A stretch of DNA of 64,000 nucleotides from an uncultured Bacteroides sp. (GTDB lineage: Bacteria; Bacteroidota; Bacteroidia; Bacteroidales; Bacteroidaceae). The stretch spans positions 1 through 64,000 of the forward strand of contig URWA01000001.1 of the NCBI GenBank assembly GCA_900551445.1, in the 5' to 3' direction. The notes under the pieces were generated by a model. The model did not search any database. It worked only from the letters and a program-made list of their open reading frames with translations, and had not been told where the DNA came from. Shown here one piece after another: positions 15,470 to 23,765 of the stretch. Both the position numbers and the translations under genes were made by a program. Positions within the stretch are counted from its first letter, which is position 1; each line of letters opens with the position of its first letter.

Positions 15470-16120
15470 TTATTTGTCACCCAGAAAAGGAACCACCACA
15501 AACTCTGCCTCCGGATAGTCCCGTTTCAGCAAGTCACGCATATACGCTTCGGTATCGCGACGGATAATTTCATCGTCTTCCTCCGGGAAGAGATTGTAGG
15601 CCAGCGTATGCAGACGGATGCCCCGACGGCTCATTGCCTCCAGGCTCAGCAACGTATGGTTGATGCTTCCCAGTCGTCCGGAAGTCACGAACACCAGCGG
15701 ATACTGTTTCTGCGCCACGTAGTCGATAGTCAGCAGGTCACGCGTCAAAGGCACCATCAGTCCTCCGGCCCCTTCCAGCAGTACCGCATCGTAGCGCTCA
15801 CTCAAGGTTTCCGTCGCCCGTTCAATCTTGTCGAAGTCAATCGGACGCTTGTCAATCTCTGCAGCCAGGTGCGGAGAGCAGGGATAAGAAAAAATCTCCG
15901 GCATCGTCAGCCGTTCCTTGTCCTCCGGCAACAAGCCTGTACCCATAATCCGACGGTGTAGCTCGATGTCTTCCGACAGGTCCGTATTGCCCGTCTGAAT
16001 CAGTTTCTCCGTAATGGTGCGGATACCTCGCTCGTTCCATGTCTTGGCCAAATAAGCCGTGGCATAACTCTTTCCGATGTTCGTGTCAATTCCACTCACA
16101 AAATATACATTTTTTTTCAT
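15470..16120 (-). CDS. bioD: Dethiobiotin synthetase
   Basis: 216 residues. P-loop GIDTNIGKS at 10-18, the EKLIQTG segment at 38-44 (the family usually has KPIQTG), and LLEGAGGLMVPL at 114-125 place it as BioD, which closes the ureido ring of 7,8-diaminopelargonate with CO2 and ATP in the cytoplasm. Length is normal. Sixth of the biotin genes; 18 nt after bioC. Confidence 0.93.
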   Translation of the reverse strand: MKKNVYFVSGIDTNIGKSYATAYLAKTWNERGIRTITEKLIQTGNTDLSEDIELHRRIMGTGLLPEDKERLTMPEIFSYPCSPHLAAEIDKRPIDFDKIERATETLSERYDAVLLEGAGGLMVPLTRDLLTIDYVAQKQYPLVFVTSGRLGSINHTLLSLEAMSRRGIRLHTLAYNLFPEEDDEIIRRDTEAYMRDLLKRDYPEAEFVVVPFLGDK

Positions 16121-16138
16121 TCTCGTATAGTTATTATT

Positions 16139-16888
16139 CTATTTTCTACATATCATATAAATGGGATGAAAAGTCAGGTACACCCTGCCCCGCTCATCCG
16201 AAAACTGTCGGGTGTATTCCCGGCAGAACTCCTGCAGCCTGCCCCGCGTCCAGGCCTGTGCCGCCGTCCCCGTCACTCCCGTCTCTTTCAGGTGCCGCAA
16301 CACCTCCAGCGGGGAAGCGAACGACAAGCGCAACTGCTCCTCGTGGGCATACACCACTTCGTAACGGTCGGCCAGCATCTCCCGCAGTGCCTCCAGCGAC
16401 GGATACGACAGCCCTGCCGAAGCCAGCATGGCCACCTCCTCCGTGTTATGCGGGCCGAAAGTACTGAAAGCCAGGTAGCCCCCTTCGTGCAGCAGCCTCC
16501 GGCATCCCGAAAAGAAACGCGGCAGGTCGTCAAACCACTGCACCGCCGAGCATGACACAATCAGGTCCTGCCCTCCCGGGAAAGCCAGCGTCTCCGCATC
16601 CTTCGCCACGAAATGCACCTTCTCGCCCAGCACATCGGCCAGATAGGGTTTCACTTCTGGACAGAGGTCGTTCAACCACATCTCTTCCGGAGCCGCCTGT
16701 TTCAGGTACATCCGCGTGAACATACCCGTGCCGCAACCAATCTCCAGCACCCGTTCCTGTACGTCTGCCGGAATATAACAGCCCGTCAGTTCCGCCATCC
16801 GCGACGCCACGTAACGCTGCACGTCGGCCTTGTCCAGGTAAGTGCCCACGGCCTTCGCAAAACGCCGACTGATCAGGGTCTTGTCCAT
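16139..16888 (-). CDS. bioC: Malonyl-[ACP] O-methyltransferase
   Basis: 249 residues. The SAM-binding motif VLEIGCGTGMFTR is at about 47-59; the N-terminus (ISRRFAKAVGTYLDKADVQ) matches the BioC pattern (F-x-x-A-x-x-x-Y). It methylates malonyl-ACP so that fatty-acid synthase can build the pimeloyl chain. It overlaps the end of bioG by 16 bp, indicating translational coupling with the esterase that removes the same methyl group. Confidence 0.92.
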   Translation of the reverse strand: MDKTLISRRFAKAVGTYLDKADVQRYVASRMAELTGCYIPADVQERVLEIGCGTGMFTRMYLKQAAPEEMWLNDLCPEVKPYLADVLGEKVHFVAKDAETLAFPGGQDLIVSCSAVQWFDDLPRFFSGCRRLLHEGGYLAFSTFGPHNTEEVAMLASAGLSYPSLEALREMLADRYEVVYAHEEQLRLSFASPLEVLRHLKETGVTGTAAQAWTRGRLQEFCREYTRQFSDERGRVYLTFHPIYMICRK

Positions 16889-17541
16889 AAACTACTTTCT
16901 CCACTTAGCAACTGCCGGAACAGCTCCTCGTCATAGTGCTCCACGTCTTTCTCTTCTACCGGTACGCCTTTCCACGCTTCCCGCTGGTTCTGCGGCGGGA
17001 AAATCTTGTCCGAGGTCCCGACAATCGCCTTGTCCCAGTTCCACTCACACGCCGGAAGGGCCTTCACCATCGTCCATTCGTCTGCCAGCTCCTGCTGCAA
17101 GTCGTCCAACGTCCGGTAAGGGTGATGCGCCAGAAAAGTTTTCACCTGCACCGCCGACCCGCAAATCCGCCGACGGAAACGCACCAGCACCGGTTCCGAG
17201 AAATTCTCCAGCGTCCCCCGGAAAATGGCTTCCGGAATTCCTTTCGTATCGTGAATGGGATAAGGTGTTCCGTTCACGGCCAGCCTCATCCCGTAGGGAT
17301 AATCTTTCCCGGTCAACGTCTGGCAAGCCACCCATACGCCCATGGACCAGGCCAGGACCCGTATCTCCCGATAGCCATCCAACAGGCTGTAGTCAAAGTC
17401 CATATTCTTGTAATCAAAACACAGCAAATAGTCGCACCCTTCCGGCACCGGACTGCCAAACAGGTTTTCATCCGAACCCCAGCCCGCAAAGAAAAGCAAC
17501 AGCGTGGGATTCCCTTCCTTCTTGATAAACAGTTGTTTCAT
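16873..17541 (-). CDS. bioG: Pimeloyl-[ACP] methyl ester esterase (DUF452 type)
   Basis: 222 residues of alpha/beta-hydrolase type: oxyanion region LLLFFAGWGSDE near 14-25 and nucleophile elbow LAWSMGVWVA with Ser66. A late Asp (GTSDKIFPP) and His (EEKDVEHYDEE) can complete the triad. This is the BioG alternative to BioH, common in Bacteroidota. It sits between bioF and bioC, as expected for the enzyme that ends the BioC-initiated elongation. Confidence 0.9.
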   Translation of the reverse strand: MKQLFIKKEGNPTLLLFFAGWGSDENLFGSPVPEGCDYLLCFDYKNMDFDYSLLDGYREIRVLAWSMGVWVACQTLTGKDYPYGMRLAVNGTPYPIHDTKGIPEAIFRGTLENFSEPVLVRFRRRICGSAVQVKTFLAHHPYRTLDDLQQELADEWTMVKALPACEWNWDKAIVGTSDKIFPPQNQREAWKGVPVEEKDVEHYDEELFRQLLSGESSLWTRP

Positions 17542-17560
17542 TCCTTCAATTCTTTCCGAT

Positions 17561-18736
17561 TCATTCCTTCATTTCGTGACACAAACGCACCACTTCGTCC
17601 TCTTCAATCAACGCGGTCAGCGAAAAGCGCAACCGTGCCGTCCCTTCGGGTACCGTAGGTGGACGCACGGGCAGCACATAAAAGCCGTGTTCCTGCATCT
17701 GCATAGCCTTCCAGATGGCCTTCTCGTTGGCTCCTACCACCAAGGGAATGATGTGACTTTCCGACGGGCAATCGGCCCCACTTTCACGGACAGCCGCCCG
17801 CAGACGCCCCGAAATCAGTGCCAGGTGCTCCCGCCGTGCCTGCATCTCGTCCAACCGCGACAAGACAAAGCGCGTCCAAGCCACGTTGATGGGAGGCAAT
17901 GCCGTGGTGAAAATCAACGTCCGCATCCGGTTCACCAGGTAATCCCGAATCACCTTCCGGCACACCACATACGCCCCGACGGAAGCCATCGCCTTGCCGA
18001 AGGTGCCGCACAGGAAATCAATGTCCTTCAGGCAGCCTTGTTCCTCGGCCACCCCCAGTCCGTGCGCCCCCCGCACCGCAATGCCGTGCGCCTCGTCCAC
18101 ATACAGCATCACGTGGTCATAACGACGCTTCAGTTCCACCAGACGGTTTAGCGAAGCCACGTCGCCGTCCATGCTGAACACACTTTCCGTCACGATGATA
18201 ATCCGGTGATACGAACCGTGATACTTGGCCAGCAGATTCTCCAACTGTGCATAATCCTGATGGCGGTAGCGGATGCACTTGGCCGCCGACAGACGGATGC
18301 CGTCAATCAGGCTCGCATGCACCAGTTTATCGGCCAGAATCAGGGTATTCGCATCGGTCACCGCCGGCAGAATCCCCGTATTCATGTGATACCCGCTGCT
18401 GAACACCAGCGCACTCTCCGCCCCGAACAGCGAAGCCAGCAGCGTTTCCAGTTCCCGATAAGCCGGGAAGTTGCCCGTCAGCAACCGTGAGGACGAAGAA
18501 GAAAAACACAAGTCCCTCTCCTTCACCGTTCGCAGAAACTCCTCGCGCAAGGCCTTGTCCGAAGCCAGTCCCAGGTAATCGTTCGACGACAGGTTCAACA
18601 TCCGCCGTCCGTCGGCTTCAATCCATTTCCCGTCACAGCAGGTTTCCGGCAACACGCGCAGGTTGCCGCACGCCTCCAGCTGGTCCAGTTCCAACTGGAA
18701 ATCCCTGTCCGGTCCGGGTTGTATTTCATTTTCCAT
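17561..18736 (-). CDS. bioF: 8-amino-7-oxononanoate synthase
   Basis: 391 residues, PLP-dependent alpha-oxoamine synthase. SNDYLGLASD near 51-60, the DEAHG motif at 214-218, and the Schiff-base lysine K248 in GTFGKAMASVG. It condenses pimeloyl-ACP/CoA with alanine. The N-terminus has a short acidic extension before the conserved RMLNLSSNDYLGL. 18 nt after bioA. Confidence 0.93.
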   Translation of the reverse strand: MENEIQPGPDRDFQLELDQLEACGNLRVLPETCCDGKWIEADGRRMLNLSSNDYLGLASDKALREEFLRTVKERDLCFSSSSSRLLTGNFPAYRELETLLASLFGAESALVFSSGYHMNTGILPAVTDANTLILADKLVHASLIDGIRLSAAKCIRYRHQDYAQLENLLAKYHGSYHRIIIVTESVFSMDGDVASLNRLVELKRRYDHVMLYVDEAHGIAVRGAHGLGVAEEQGCLKDIDFLCGTFGKAMASVGAYVVCRKVIRDYLVNRMRTLIFTTALPPINVAWTRFVLSRLDEMQARREHLALISGRLRAAVRESGADCPSESHIIPLVVGANEKAIWKAMQMQEHGFYVLPVRPPTVPEGTARLRFSLTALIEEDEVVRLCHEMKE

Positions 18737-18754
18737 GCTATTCCTCCTTTGTTT

Positions 18755-20044
18755 TTATTCCGGCATTTCGCCCACAATCTTACACAAACCGCTCGTCAGC
18801 TTGGTCAGCTGTTCCGGACGGATGATGAAAGGCGGCATGATATAGGCCAGCCGTCCGAACGGACGTACCCAGATGCCTTCTTCCACAAACCGCCGTTGCA
18901 TCCAGCCCATGTCGACCGGTTTCTTGGTCTCAATCACCCCGATGGCCCCCAGTACCCGGACATCGGTCACCTGCGGCAATGCAGCCGCCGGCGCCAGTTC
19001 CTCTTTCAACTGTGCCTCAATGCGATGTACCTTCTCCTGCCAGCCCGACGACAACAACAACCGGACGGAAGCCAGTGCCACGGCACACGCCAGCGGATTG
19101 CCCATGAACGTAGGCCCGTGCATGAAGGCACGCGGTTCCTTGGAAGAAATGCAGTCGGCCACCTTCGCCGAAGCCAGCACCGCCGAGAAGGTCATGTACC
19201 CTCCGGTCAGTGCCTTGCCGATGCACATGATGTCCGGTTCCACCTGCGCATGTTCCCACGCAAACAATTTTCCCGTACGCCCGAAGCCCGTGGCAATCTC
19301 GTCAAAGATCAGGAGCATGCCGTGTTCCCGGCAGAGGCGTGCCGCCTCCCGCAAATACTGCGGATGGTAGAAACGCATCCCTCCGGCTCCCTGCACGATC
19401 GGTTCCAGAATCAGGGCCGCCAGCTCGCCATGGTGCTGCGTGATGACTTCCCGCAACGGCTCGATGTCTTTCTCGTCCCATTCCGCACCGAAACGGCACT
19501 GCGGGGCCGGCACGAAATAGCGTATCGGAAGGGCCGAGCCGAACAGGCTGTGCATGCCCGTCACCGGATCGCACACTGACATGGCGTTCCACGTATCGCC
19601 ATGGTACCCCGAACGGATGGTCACGAAGTTGTTCTTCTCCGGATGGCCGGCTGCAAACTGATATTGTACCGCCATCTTCAAGGCCACCTCCACCGCCACC
19701 GACCCACTGTCGGCATAAAAAATATACTTCATGCTGGGAGGCACGATTTTCAGCAGTTCCTTTCCCAGTTCAATGGCCGGTTCATGGGTCAGTCCCCCGA
19801 ACATCACATGCGACATCCGGTGGAGCTGTTCCTCCACCGCCCGGTTCAATACCGGATGATTGTATCCATGTACGGCACACCACCACGATGACATGCCGTC
19901 AATCAGTTCCGTGCCGTCGGCCAGAGTCAGCGTACAACCCTCTGCCCGCTCCACCTTGTAAGTGGGCAACGGATTTGAAGTGGAGGTGTACGGGTGCCAC
20001 AAGTGGTCCCGGTCAAATTCGTCAAACAGTTTCTCACAATTCAT
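18755..20044 (-). CDS. bioA: Adenosylmethionine-8-amino-7-oxononanoate aminotransferase
   Basis: 429 residues. Fold-type I PLP aminotransferase with HLWHPYTS at 14-21 (the BioA signature HxWxPxT), MSSWWCAVHGYNHP at 51-64 (substrate-pocket Trp pair), cofactor Asp in FDEIATGFGRTG (D248) and Schiff-base K277 in CIGKALTGGY. Its start overlaps the end of bioB by 11 bp. Confidence 0.94.
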   Translation of the reverse strand: MNCEKLFDEFDRDHLWHPYTSTSNPLPTYKVERAEGCTLTLADGTELIDGMSSWWCAVHGYNHPVLNRAVEEQLHRMSHVMFGGLTHEPAIELGKELLKIVPPSMKYIFYADSGSVAVEVALKMAVQYQFAAGHPEKNNFVTIRSGYHGDTWNAMSVCDPVTGMHSLFGSALPIRYFVPAPQCRFGAEWDEKDIEPLREVITQHHGELAALILEPIVQGAGGMRFYHPQYLREAARLCREHGMLLIFDEIATGFGRTGKLFAWEHAQVEPDIMCIGKALTGGYMTFSAVLASAKVADCISSKEPRAFMHGPTFMGNPLACAVALASVRLLLSSGWQEKVHRIEAQLKEELAPAAALPQVTDVRVLGAIGVIETKKPVDMGWMQRRFVEEGIWVRPFGRLAYIMPPFIIRPEQLTKLTSGLCKIVGEMPE

Positions 20045-20996
20045 ATCCTGCTCCTTTTATACGTTCTTTATCTTTTGATACTTTGGAACCGAGGGTAGTC
20101 AGCAAATCGCCCACAATGGCCGAATTGATACCCACATACAGGGCACGGTCCACCGTCTCCTCACTCAGCTGCGAACGTCCTCCGGCAAAACGGAGGAAAG
20201 CCGTCGGGTTCACCATGCGGAACATGGCTACCGTGCGCAACACCTCTTCCGCTGTCAGCGGCTTCGCGTGTTCCAACGGCGTTCCTTTGATGGGCTGCAA
20301 CAGATTCAGCGGGATGGACTGCACCTCCAGTTCCCGCAAGGTCAGCGCCAGTTCCACCCGCTGGGCAGGTGTTTCTCCCATGCCGATGATACCCCCGCTG
20401 CACACGTCCATGCCCACCCGGCGAGCCGCCTGCAACGTGTCTATCTTCTGGGATTGGGTATGCGTGGAGCACAGGTTCGGGAAAAACGAAGGCGCCGTCT
20501 CCAGGTTACAATGATAACGGCTCACCCCCGCACGGTGCAGCGCCGCAAGCTGTTCCTCCGTAGCCAGTCCCAGTGACGCACATAACTTGATGCCACTGTG
20601 TGCCCGCAGGTATTCAAAATGCGCACACAACTTGTCTATTTCTCCCGCCGAAGGCCGGCGTCCGCTGGTCACCAGCGAAAAGCGCGATACTCCCTGGTTT
20701 TCATTCATCTGTGCCTGCCGCAGACATTCTTCTTCACTCACCAGTCCGTATTCCTCCACGCCCGTGTGATGATGTGCCGACTGGGCGCACCATTTGCAGT
20801 TTTCCGGACAACGTCCCGACTTGGCATTGATGATGGAACACATGTCAAACTTCCGCGAAGCGTATGCCTCCGTGATGCGGTGGGCCGTTTCACACAACTC
20901 TTCAAAAGGTGCCTCATCCAGCAACCACAAAGCCTCTTCGGCAGTCAGCACCTGTCCTTCTTTTATTTTCTCTTCCAGTTTCTGTAATCTTTCCAT
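20034..20996 (-). CDS. bioB: Biotin synthase (radical SAM)
   Basis: 320 residues. The radical-SAM cluster C63-x3-C67-x2-C70 (GRCPENCKWCAQSAHH) and the downstream ETAPSFFPNLCSTHT region that carries ligands for the second cluster mark BioB, which inserts sulfur into dethiobiotin. First recognised enzyme gene of the operon; 10 nt after an unknown ORF at 21007-21435. Confidence 0.95.
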   Translation of the reverse strand: MERLQKLEEKIKEGQVLTAEEALWLLDEAPFEELCETAHRITEAYASRKFDMCSIINAKSGRCPENCKWCAQSAHHHTGVEEYGLVSEEECLRQAQMNENQGVSRFSLVTSGRRPSAGEIDKLCAHFEYLRAHSGIKLCASLGLATEEQLAALHRAGVSRYHCNLETAPSFFPNLCSTHTQSQKIDTLQAARRVGMDVCSGGIIGMGETPAQRVELALTLRELEVQSIPLNLLQPIKGTPLEHAKPLTAEEVLRTVAMFRMVNPTAFLRFAGGRSQLSEETVDRALYVGINSAIVGDLLTTLGSKVSKDKERIKGAGYEL

Positions 20997-21006
20997 ACGT
21001 ATTGTA

Positions 21007-21435
21007 TTAAAAAAGAAAGGGTGTATCCGTTTCGGCTGTCTCTTTCAGAATCAGCTCGAAACGGGTACACCCCTTCCGGTTATTTATTATCTTATTTATT
21101 CTGCCTACAAACGGCGCAGACACTTCTTCCCTTTGCGGCACCAGCAGACACCACAATTCTTTCCGGTCCATCTCGAATAAACTTCCTCCGAGTCCCGGTC
21201 CTCCGCTTCCAAAGAGTGCATCCTCCTCTGAAAAGTCAGTCCATGACATCCCTTCCGTTTTCTTTCCCTCGCACACTGCCGTTTTCTGCTTGCCCAGTGA
21301 GGCATCCGCAATCCCCCGTCCCACCTGTCCGATGGTGACATGGCGATGCAGGCTCACGAACGCAGCATATTCCTTCCGGCTCCAACGACGGAACCGAAGC
21401 ATGACTTTGCGCGAATAGGAAGCGATACGATGCAT
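21007..21435 (-). CDS. Unknown Arg-rich ORF heading the biotin operon
   Basis: 142 residues. It starts 19 nt downstream of the shared promoter element at 21454-21490 and stops 10 nt before bioB, so it is the first gene of the transcript. The first 45 residues are strongly basic (SRKVMLRFRRWSRKEYAAF, then SLHRHVTIGQVGRGIAD); the remainder is mixed and unremarkable, with no signal peptide or membrane helix. I recall, without being able to check, similar SRK-x-YAAF-x-SL-x-R-x-VTIG stretches at vitamin-related loci in this phylum. Possible roles are an RNA-binding or leader protein or a translated regulatory region. Function unknown. Confidence 0.55.
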   Translation of the reverse strand: MHRIASYSRKVMLRFRRWSRKEYAAFVSLHRHVTIGQVGRGIADASLGKQKTAVCEGKKTEGMSWTDFSEEDALFGSGGPGLGGSLFEMDRKELWCLLVPQREEVSAPFVGRINKIINNRKGCTRFELILKETAETDTPFLF

Positions 21436-21453
21436 CTGTTTTTCTCTTTGTTT

Positions 21454-21490
21454 AAATGTACGGCTGCAAATGTATATAAAAATCTACAGA
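21454..21490 (-). repeat. Shared promoter/leader element, copy A (biotin operon)
   Basis: 37 bp nearly identical to 23455-23490, with a single 1-bp indel. On the minus strand it runs from TCTGTAG through the -7 box TACATTTG (21474-21467) into GCAGCCGTACATTT. The next ATG (21435) is 19 nt downstream. Confidence 0.8.
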
Positions 21491-21498
21491 AAATGTAA

Positions 21499-21514
21499 GG
21501 ATTTTGGAGAATCC
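21499..21514 (-). terminator. Weak terminator candidate after the S9 peptidase gene
   Basis: Minus-strand GGATT-ctccaa-AATCC hairpin followed by TTACATTTTC. The stem is only 5 bp, so this is a tentative call. Confidence 0.3.
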
Positions 21515-21541
21515 GGTTTGATAACCATCAGGCTGAAGTGT

Positions 21542-23434
21542 TTATTTCAGATGCTTGTCAAGGAATTTCTCCATGGCACGGTAGAAGTCGAACTTGTTCT
21601 CTTCATTATAGAATCCGTGTCCTTCATTTTCTTTTACCATGTATTCCACTTCCACCCCTCGTTTCTTCAAGGCTTCTACCATCTGGTCAGATTCGGCTTT
21701 GTTGACGCGCGGGTCGTTTGCACCTTGGGCGATGAACAGCGGAGCCTTGATCTGGTCTACATGGAATACAGGCGAGTATTTTTCCATCATTTCTTTGTCG
21801 GTTGCAGGGTCGCCCACCATTTCGTGCATCATGTCGAGCAACGGTTTCCAGTAGGGAGGAATCGTATTCATGAACGAGAGCAGGTTGGACACTCCTACGT
21901 AATCGACAGCGCAGGCATACAGGTCGGGAGTAAAGGTCACTCCTGCCAGGGTAGCGTAACCTCCATAGCTTGCTCCATAAATGGCCACCCGCTTCGGGTC
22001 GGCTATCCCTTTCTTGATCAGCCATTCTACTCCGTCGGTAATGTCATTCTGCATGGTCTGTCCCCATTGTTTGTAGCCCAGTTCGGTAAACTTGCGTCCG
22101 TATCCGGTTGAGGCACGGAAGTTCATCTGCAGTACGGCATAGCCACGGCTGGCAAGGAACTGTACTTCCGGATTGTATCCCCAGGTGTCGCGTGCCCACG
22201 GTCCTCCATGCGGATTGACCACAACCGGCAGGTTCTTTGCATTTTCCATGGTATAACCTTTCGGCAACGTCAGGTAACCTTCTATGGTCAGTCCGTCACG
22301 GCTGGTATAGGTAATCGGGTTCATGGCGCACATTTCCTCTTCTTTGATCCAAGGCGCTATGTCGGCCACCTTGGTGAGCTTGTTTTCCTTTACATTATAG
22401 AGGTAGTAGGTTCCGTATGTGCGGTCATTGCCGGCATGGATCAGGCGGATATTCTCGTCTCTGCTCTGGCTGGTGATACTGACGTTATAGCCCGGAAGCT
22501 GGGCTTCCAGTTTCTTACGTATCCCTTCTTCTTCTTTGTCGAAATAGTGGCGGATCATGTCCTTGTGTCCTTCACAGCCTACGACTGTCAGCCGGTTCTT
22601 CTTTTCGGAGTAGCTGAAGTCCGAGATGTCGTACTTGTCGTTCATGTACAGGACCTCCTTTTCTTCGCAGGTTTTCGGATCCATCAAAACCAGTGCGGTC
22701 TTGTCGCGTCCGACGTTGGTCAGTGCATAGACCATCTTGTTGTCGGGCGTAAAGACAGCGAAACCGACGGTTTCCTTAAAGTTGGTGGTCAATACCGGTT
22801 GGAACGGCTGGCCTTCCGTTTCACGGTATAGTATCTGCTTATTGACCCCATCTACTATGGCAATGGCTACACGCAGCTTGCCGTCGTGGTCGGTCATCCA
22901 TCCCTGTATATTGCCCGGGTTCTCGGCCAGCAGAGTCAGTTCTCCTGTGTTCAGGTTCAGGCGATACGGGTCGAATACCTGAGGGTTACGTTTGTTCATG
23001 CCGATGATGACCAGTGAATCGATTTTTTCCAGCGGGTCGATAATATTGGTTCTGACTTTCGGAAAATTGGTGTACGATTTCAGGTCAGAACCGTCGATGT
23101 TCACGCCATAGAGCTGGTAATTCTCGTCGCCTCCCGTATCCTTGACGAAAAGGATGCGGTTATTGCCGGCCCACATGCTTGCGGCAATGTCACGTTCCGT
23201 TTCAGAGGTGATGCGGATGGTCGTATCCGATCCGATTTTCTGTACAAAAAGGTTCATGCGGTTCTCATAAGGAGCCATGAATGAGAAGTAGGTCCCGTCG
23301 GGCGATACCTGATAGTCTATCTTTTCCGGGTTCTTGAAAAAGTTTTCCAGCGGAATCTGTGTCTGTGCGCCGGCGGTAAAGCAAATTCCGGCCATGAACA
23401 GACCGGCTGCCAGCATGTTTCTTAAATTTTTCAT
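21542..23434 (-). CDS. S9-family (prolyl oligopeptidase-type) exported peptidase
   Basis: 630 residues. Signal peptide MKNLRNMLAAGLFMAGICFT ending near TAGAQ; then a beta-propeller-like region with repeated strands (SPDGTYFSF, NNRILFVKD, DNKMVYALT). The C-terminal hydrolase domain carries the nucleophile S489 in YGASYGGYATL, Asp in GANDPRVNKAES and His in NEGHGFYNEENK. Family members cleave short peptides, usually after proline or as acylaminoacyl or dipeptidyl peptidases, here in the periplasm. It stands alone between two copies of the same promoter element. Confidence 0.92.
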   Translation of the reverse strand: MKNLRNMLAAGLFMAGICFTAGAQTQIPLENFFKNPEKIDYQVSPDGTYFSFMAPYENRMNLFVQKIGSDTTIRITSETERDIAASMWAGNNRILFVKDTGGDENYQLYGVNIDGSDLKSYTNFPKVRTNIIDPLEKIDSLVIIGMNKRNPQVFDPYRLNLNTGELTLLAENPGNIQGWMTDHDGKLRVAIAIVDGVNKQILYRETEGQPFQPVLTTNFKETVGFAVFTPDNKMVYALTNVGRDKTALVLMDPKTCEEKEVLYMNDKYDISDFSYSEKKNRLTVVGCEGHKDMIRHYFDKEEEGIRKKLEAQLPGYNVSITSQSRDENIRLIHAGNDRTYGTYYLYNVKENKLTKVADIAPWIKEEEMCAMNPITYTSRDGLTIEGYLTLPKGYTMENAKNLPVVVNPHGGPWARDTWGYNPEVQFLASRGYAVLQMNFRASTGYGRKFTELGYKQWGQTMQNDITDGVEWLIKKGIADPKRVAIYGASYGGYATLAGVTFTPDLYACAVDYVGVSNLLSFMNTIPPYWKPLLDMMHEMVGDPATDKEMMEKYSPVFHVDQIKAPLFIAQGANDPRVNKAESDQMVEALKKRGVEVEYMVKENEGHGFYNEENKFDFYRAMEKFLDKHLK

Positions 23435-23454
23435 TGTGTCTTATTTTTGTTTAT

Positions 23455-23490
23455 AAATGTACGGCTGCAAATGTATAAAAAATCTACAGA
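23455..23490 (-). repeat. Shared promoter/leader element, copy B (S9 peptidase)
   Basis: 36 bp matching 21454-21490 except for one missing base. -7 box TACATTTG at 23475-23468; the ATG of the peptidase (23434) lies 20 nt downstream, the same spacing as copy A. Confidence 0.8.
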
Positions 23491-23623
23491 TTTTCTATTT
23501 CCTCGTCCGTTGTCATTTCCGCATAGCCTTGAAACTTTGCAATTACCGTGCTATCTGTTTTGTCTGTAACCCGGCAGGGCCAAAATGCATAAGACAGCCC
23601 CAAAGTTTAAAGTTCTTCTTCAT
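23484..23623 (-). pseudogene. Possible decayed small lipoprotein-like gene
   Basis: An ATG at 23623 opens a 26-codon frame (MKKNFKLWGCLMHFGPAG..., stop at 23545-23543). Shifting one frame gives a plausible continuation VTDKTDSTVIAKFQGYAEM and on to a stop at 23486-23484, inside the promoter element. The basic-hydrophobic beginning looks like the start of an exported protein. It may be a frameshifted remnant or chance; homologues would decide. Confidence 0.2.
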
Positions 23624-23663
23624 AGTATTTACTTAAATGATTATCAACCCCAATAACAATATA

Positions 23664-23755
23664 TAAAAAGAAGTCCGCTTTCAAATGCGGTTTCTTCCTT
23701 TCAACTTCTCTCAGAAGCATTTTAAGCGTAATTACAACCCATTTTAAAGCGGACT
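23664..23755 (-). terminator. Structured 3' region/terminator after the BlaR1-type gene
   Basis: Minus-strand arms AGTCCGCTTT (23755-23746) and AAAGCGGACT (23681-23672) pair perfectly over 10 bp and enclose about 64 nt that contain two smaller hairpins (CTTCT-gag-AGAAG and CCGC-atttgaaa-GCGG). TTC-TTTTT follows. It is larger than an ordinary terminator, so a small processed RNA is possible. The rest of 23491-23663 shows only the possible decayed gene noted separately. Confidence 0.45.
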
Positions 23756-23765
23756 CAAAAATAAT

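Noticed and set aside
14858..15961. 367-codon plus-strand open frame
   Set aside because: Antisense to the EamA permease and bioD, both well supported.
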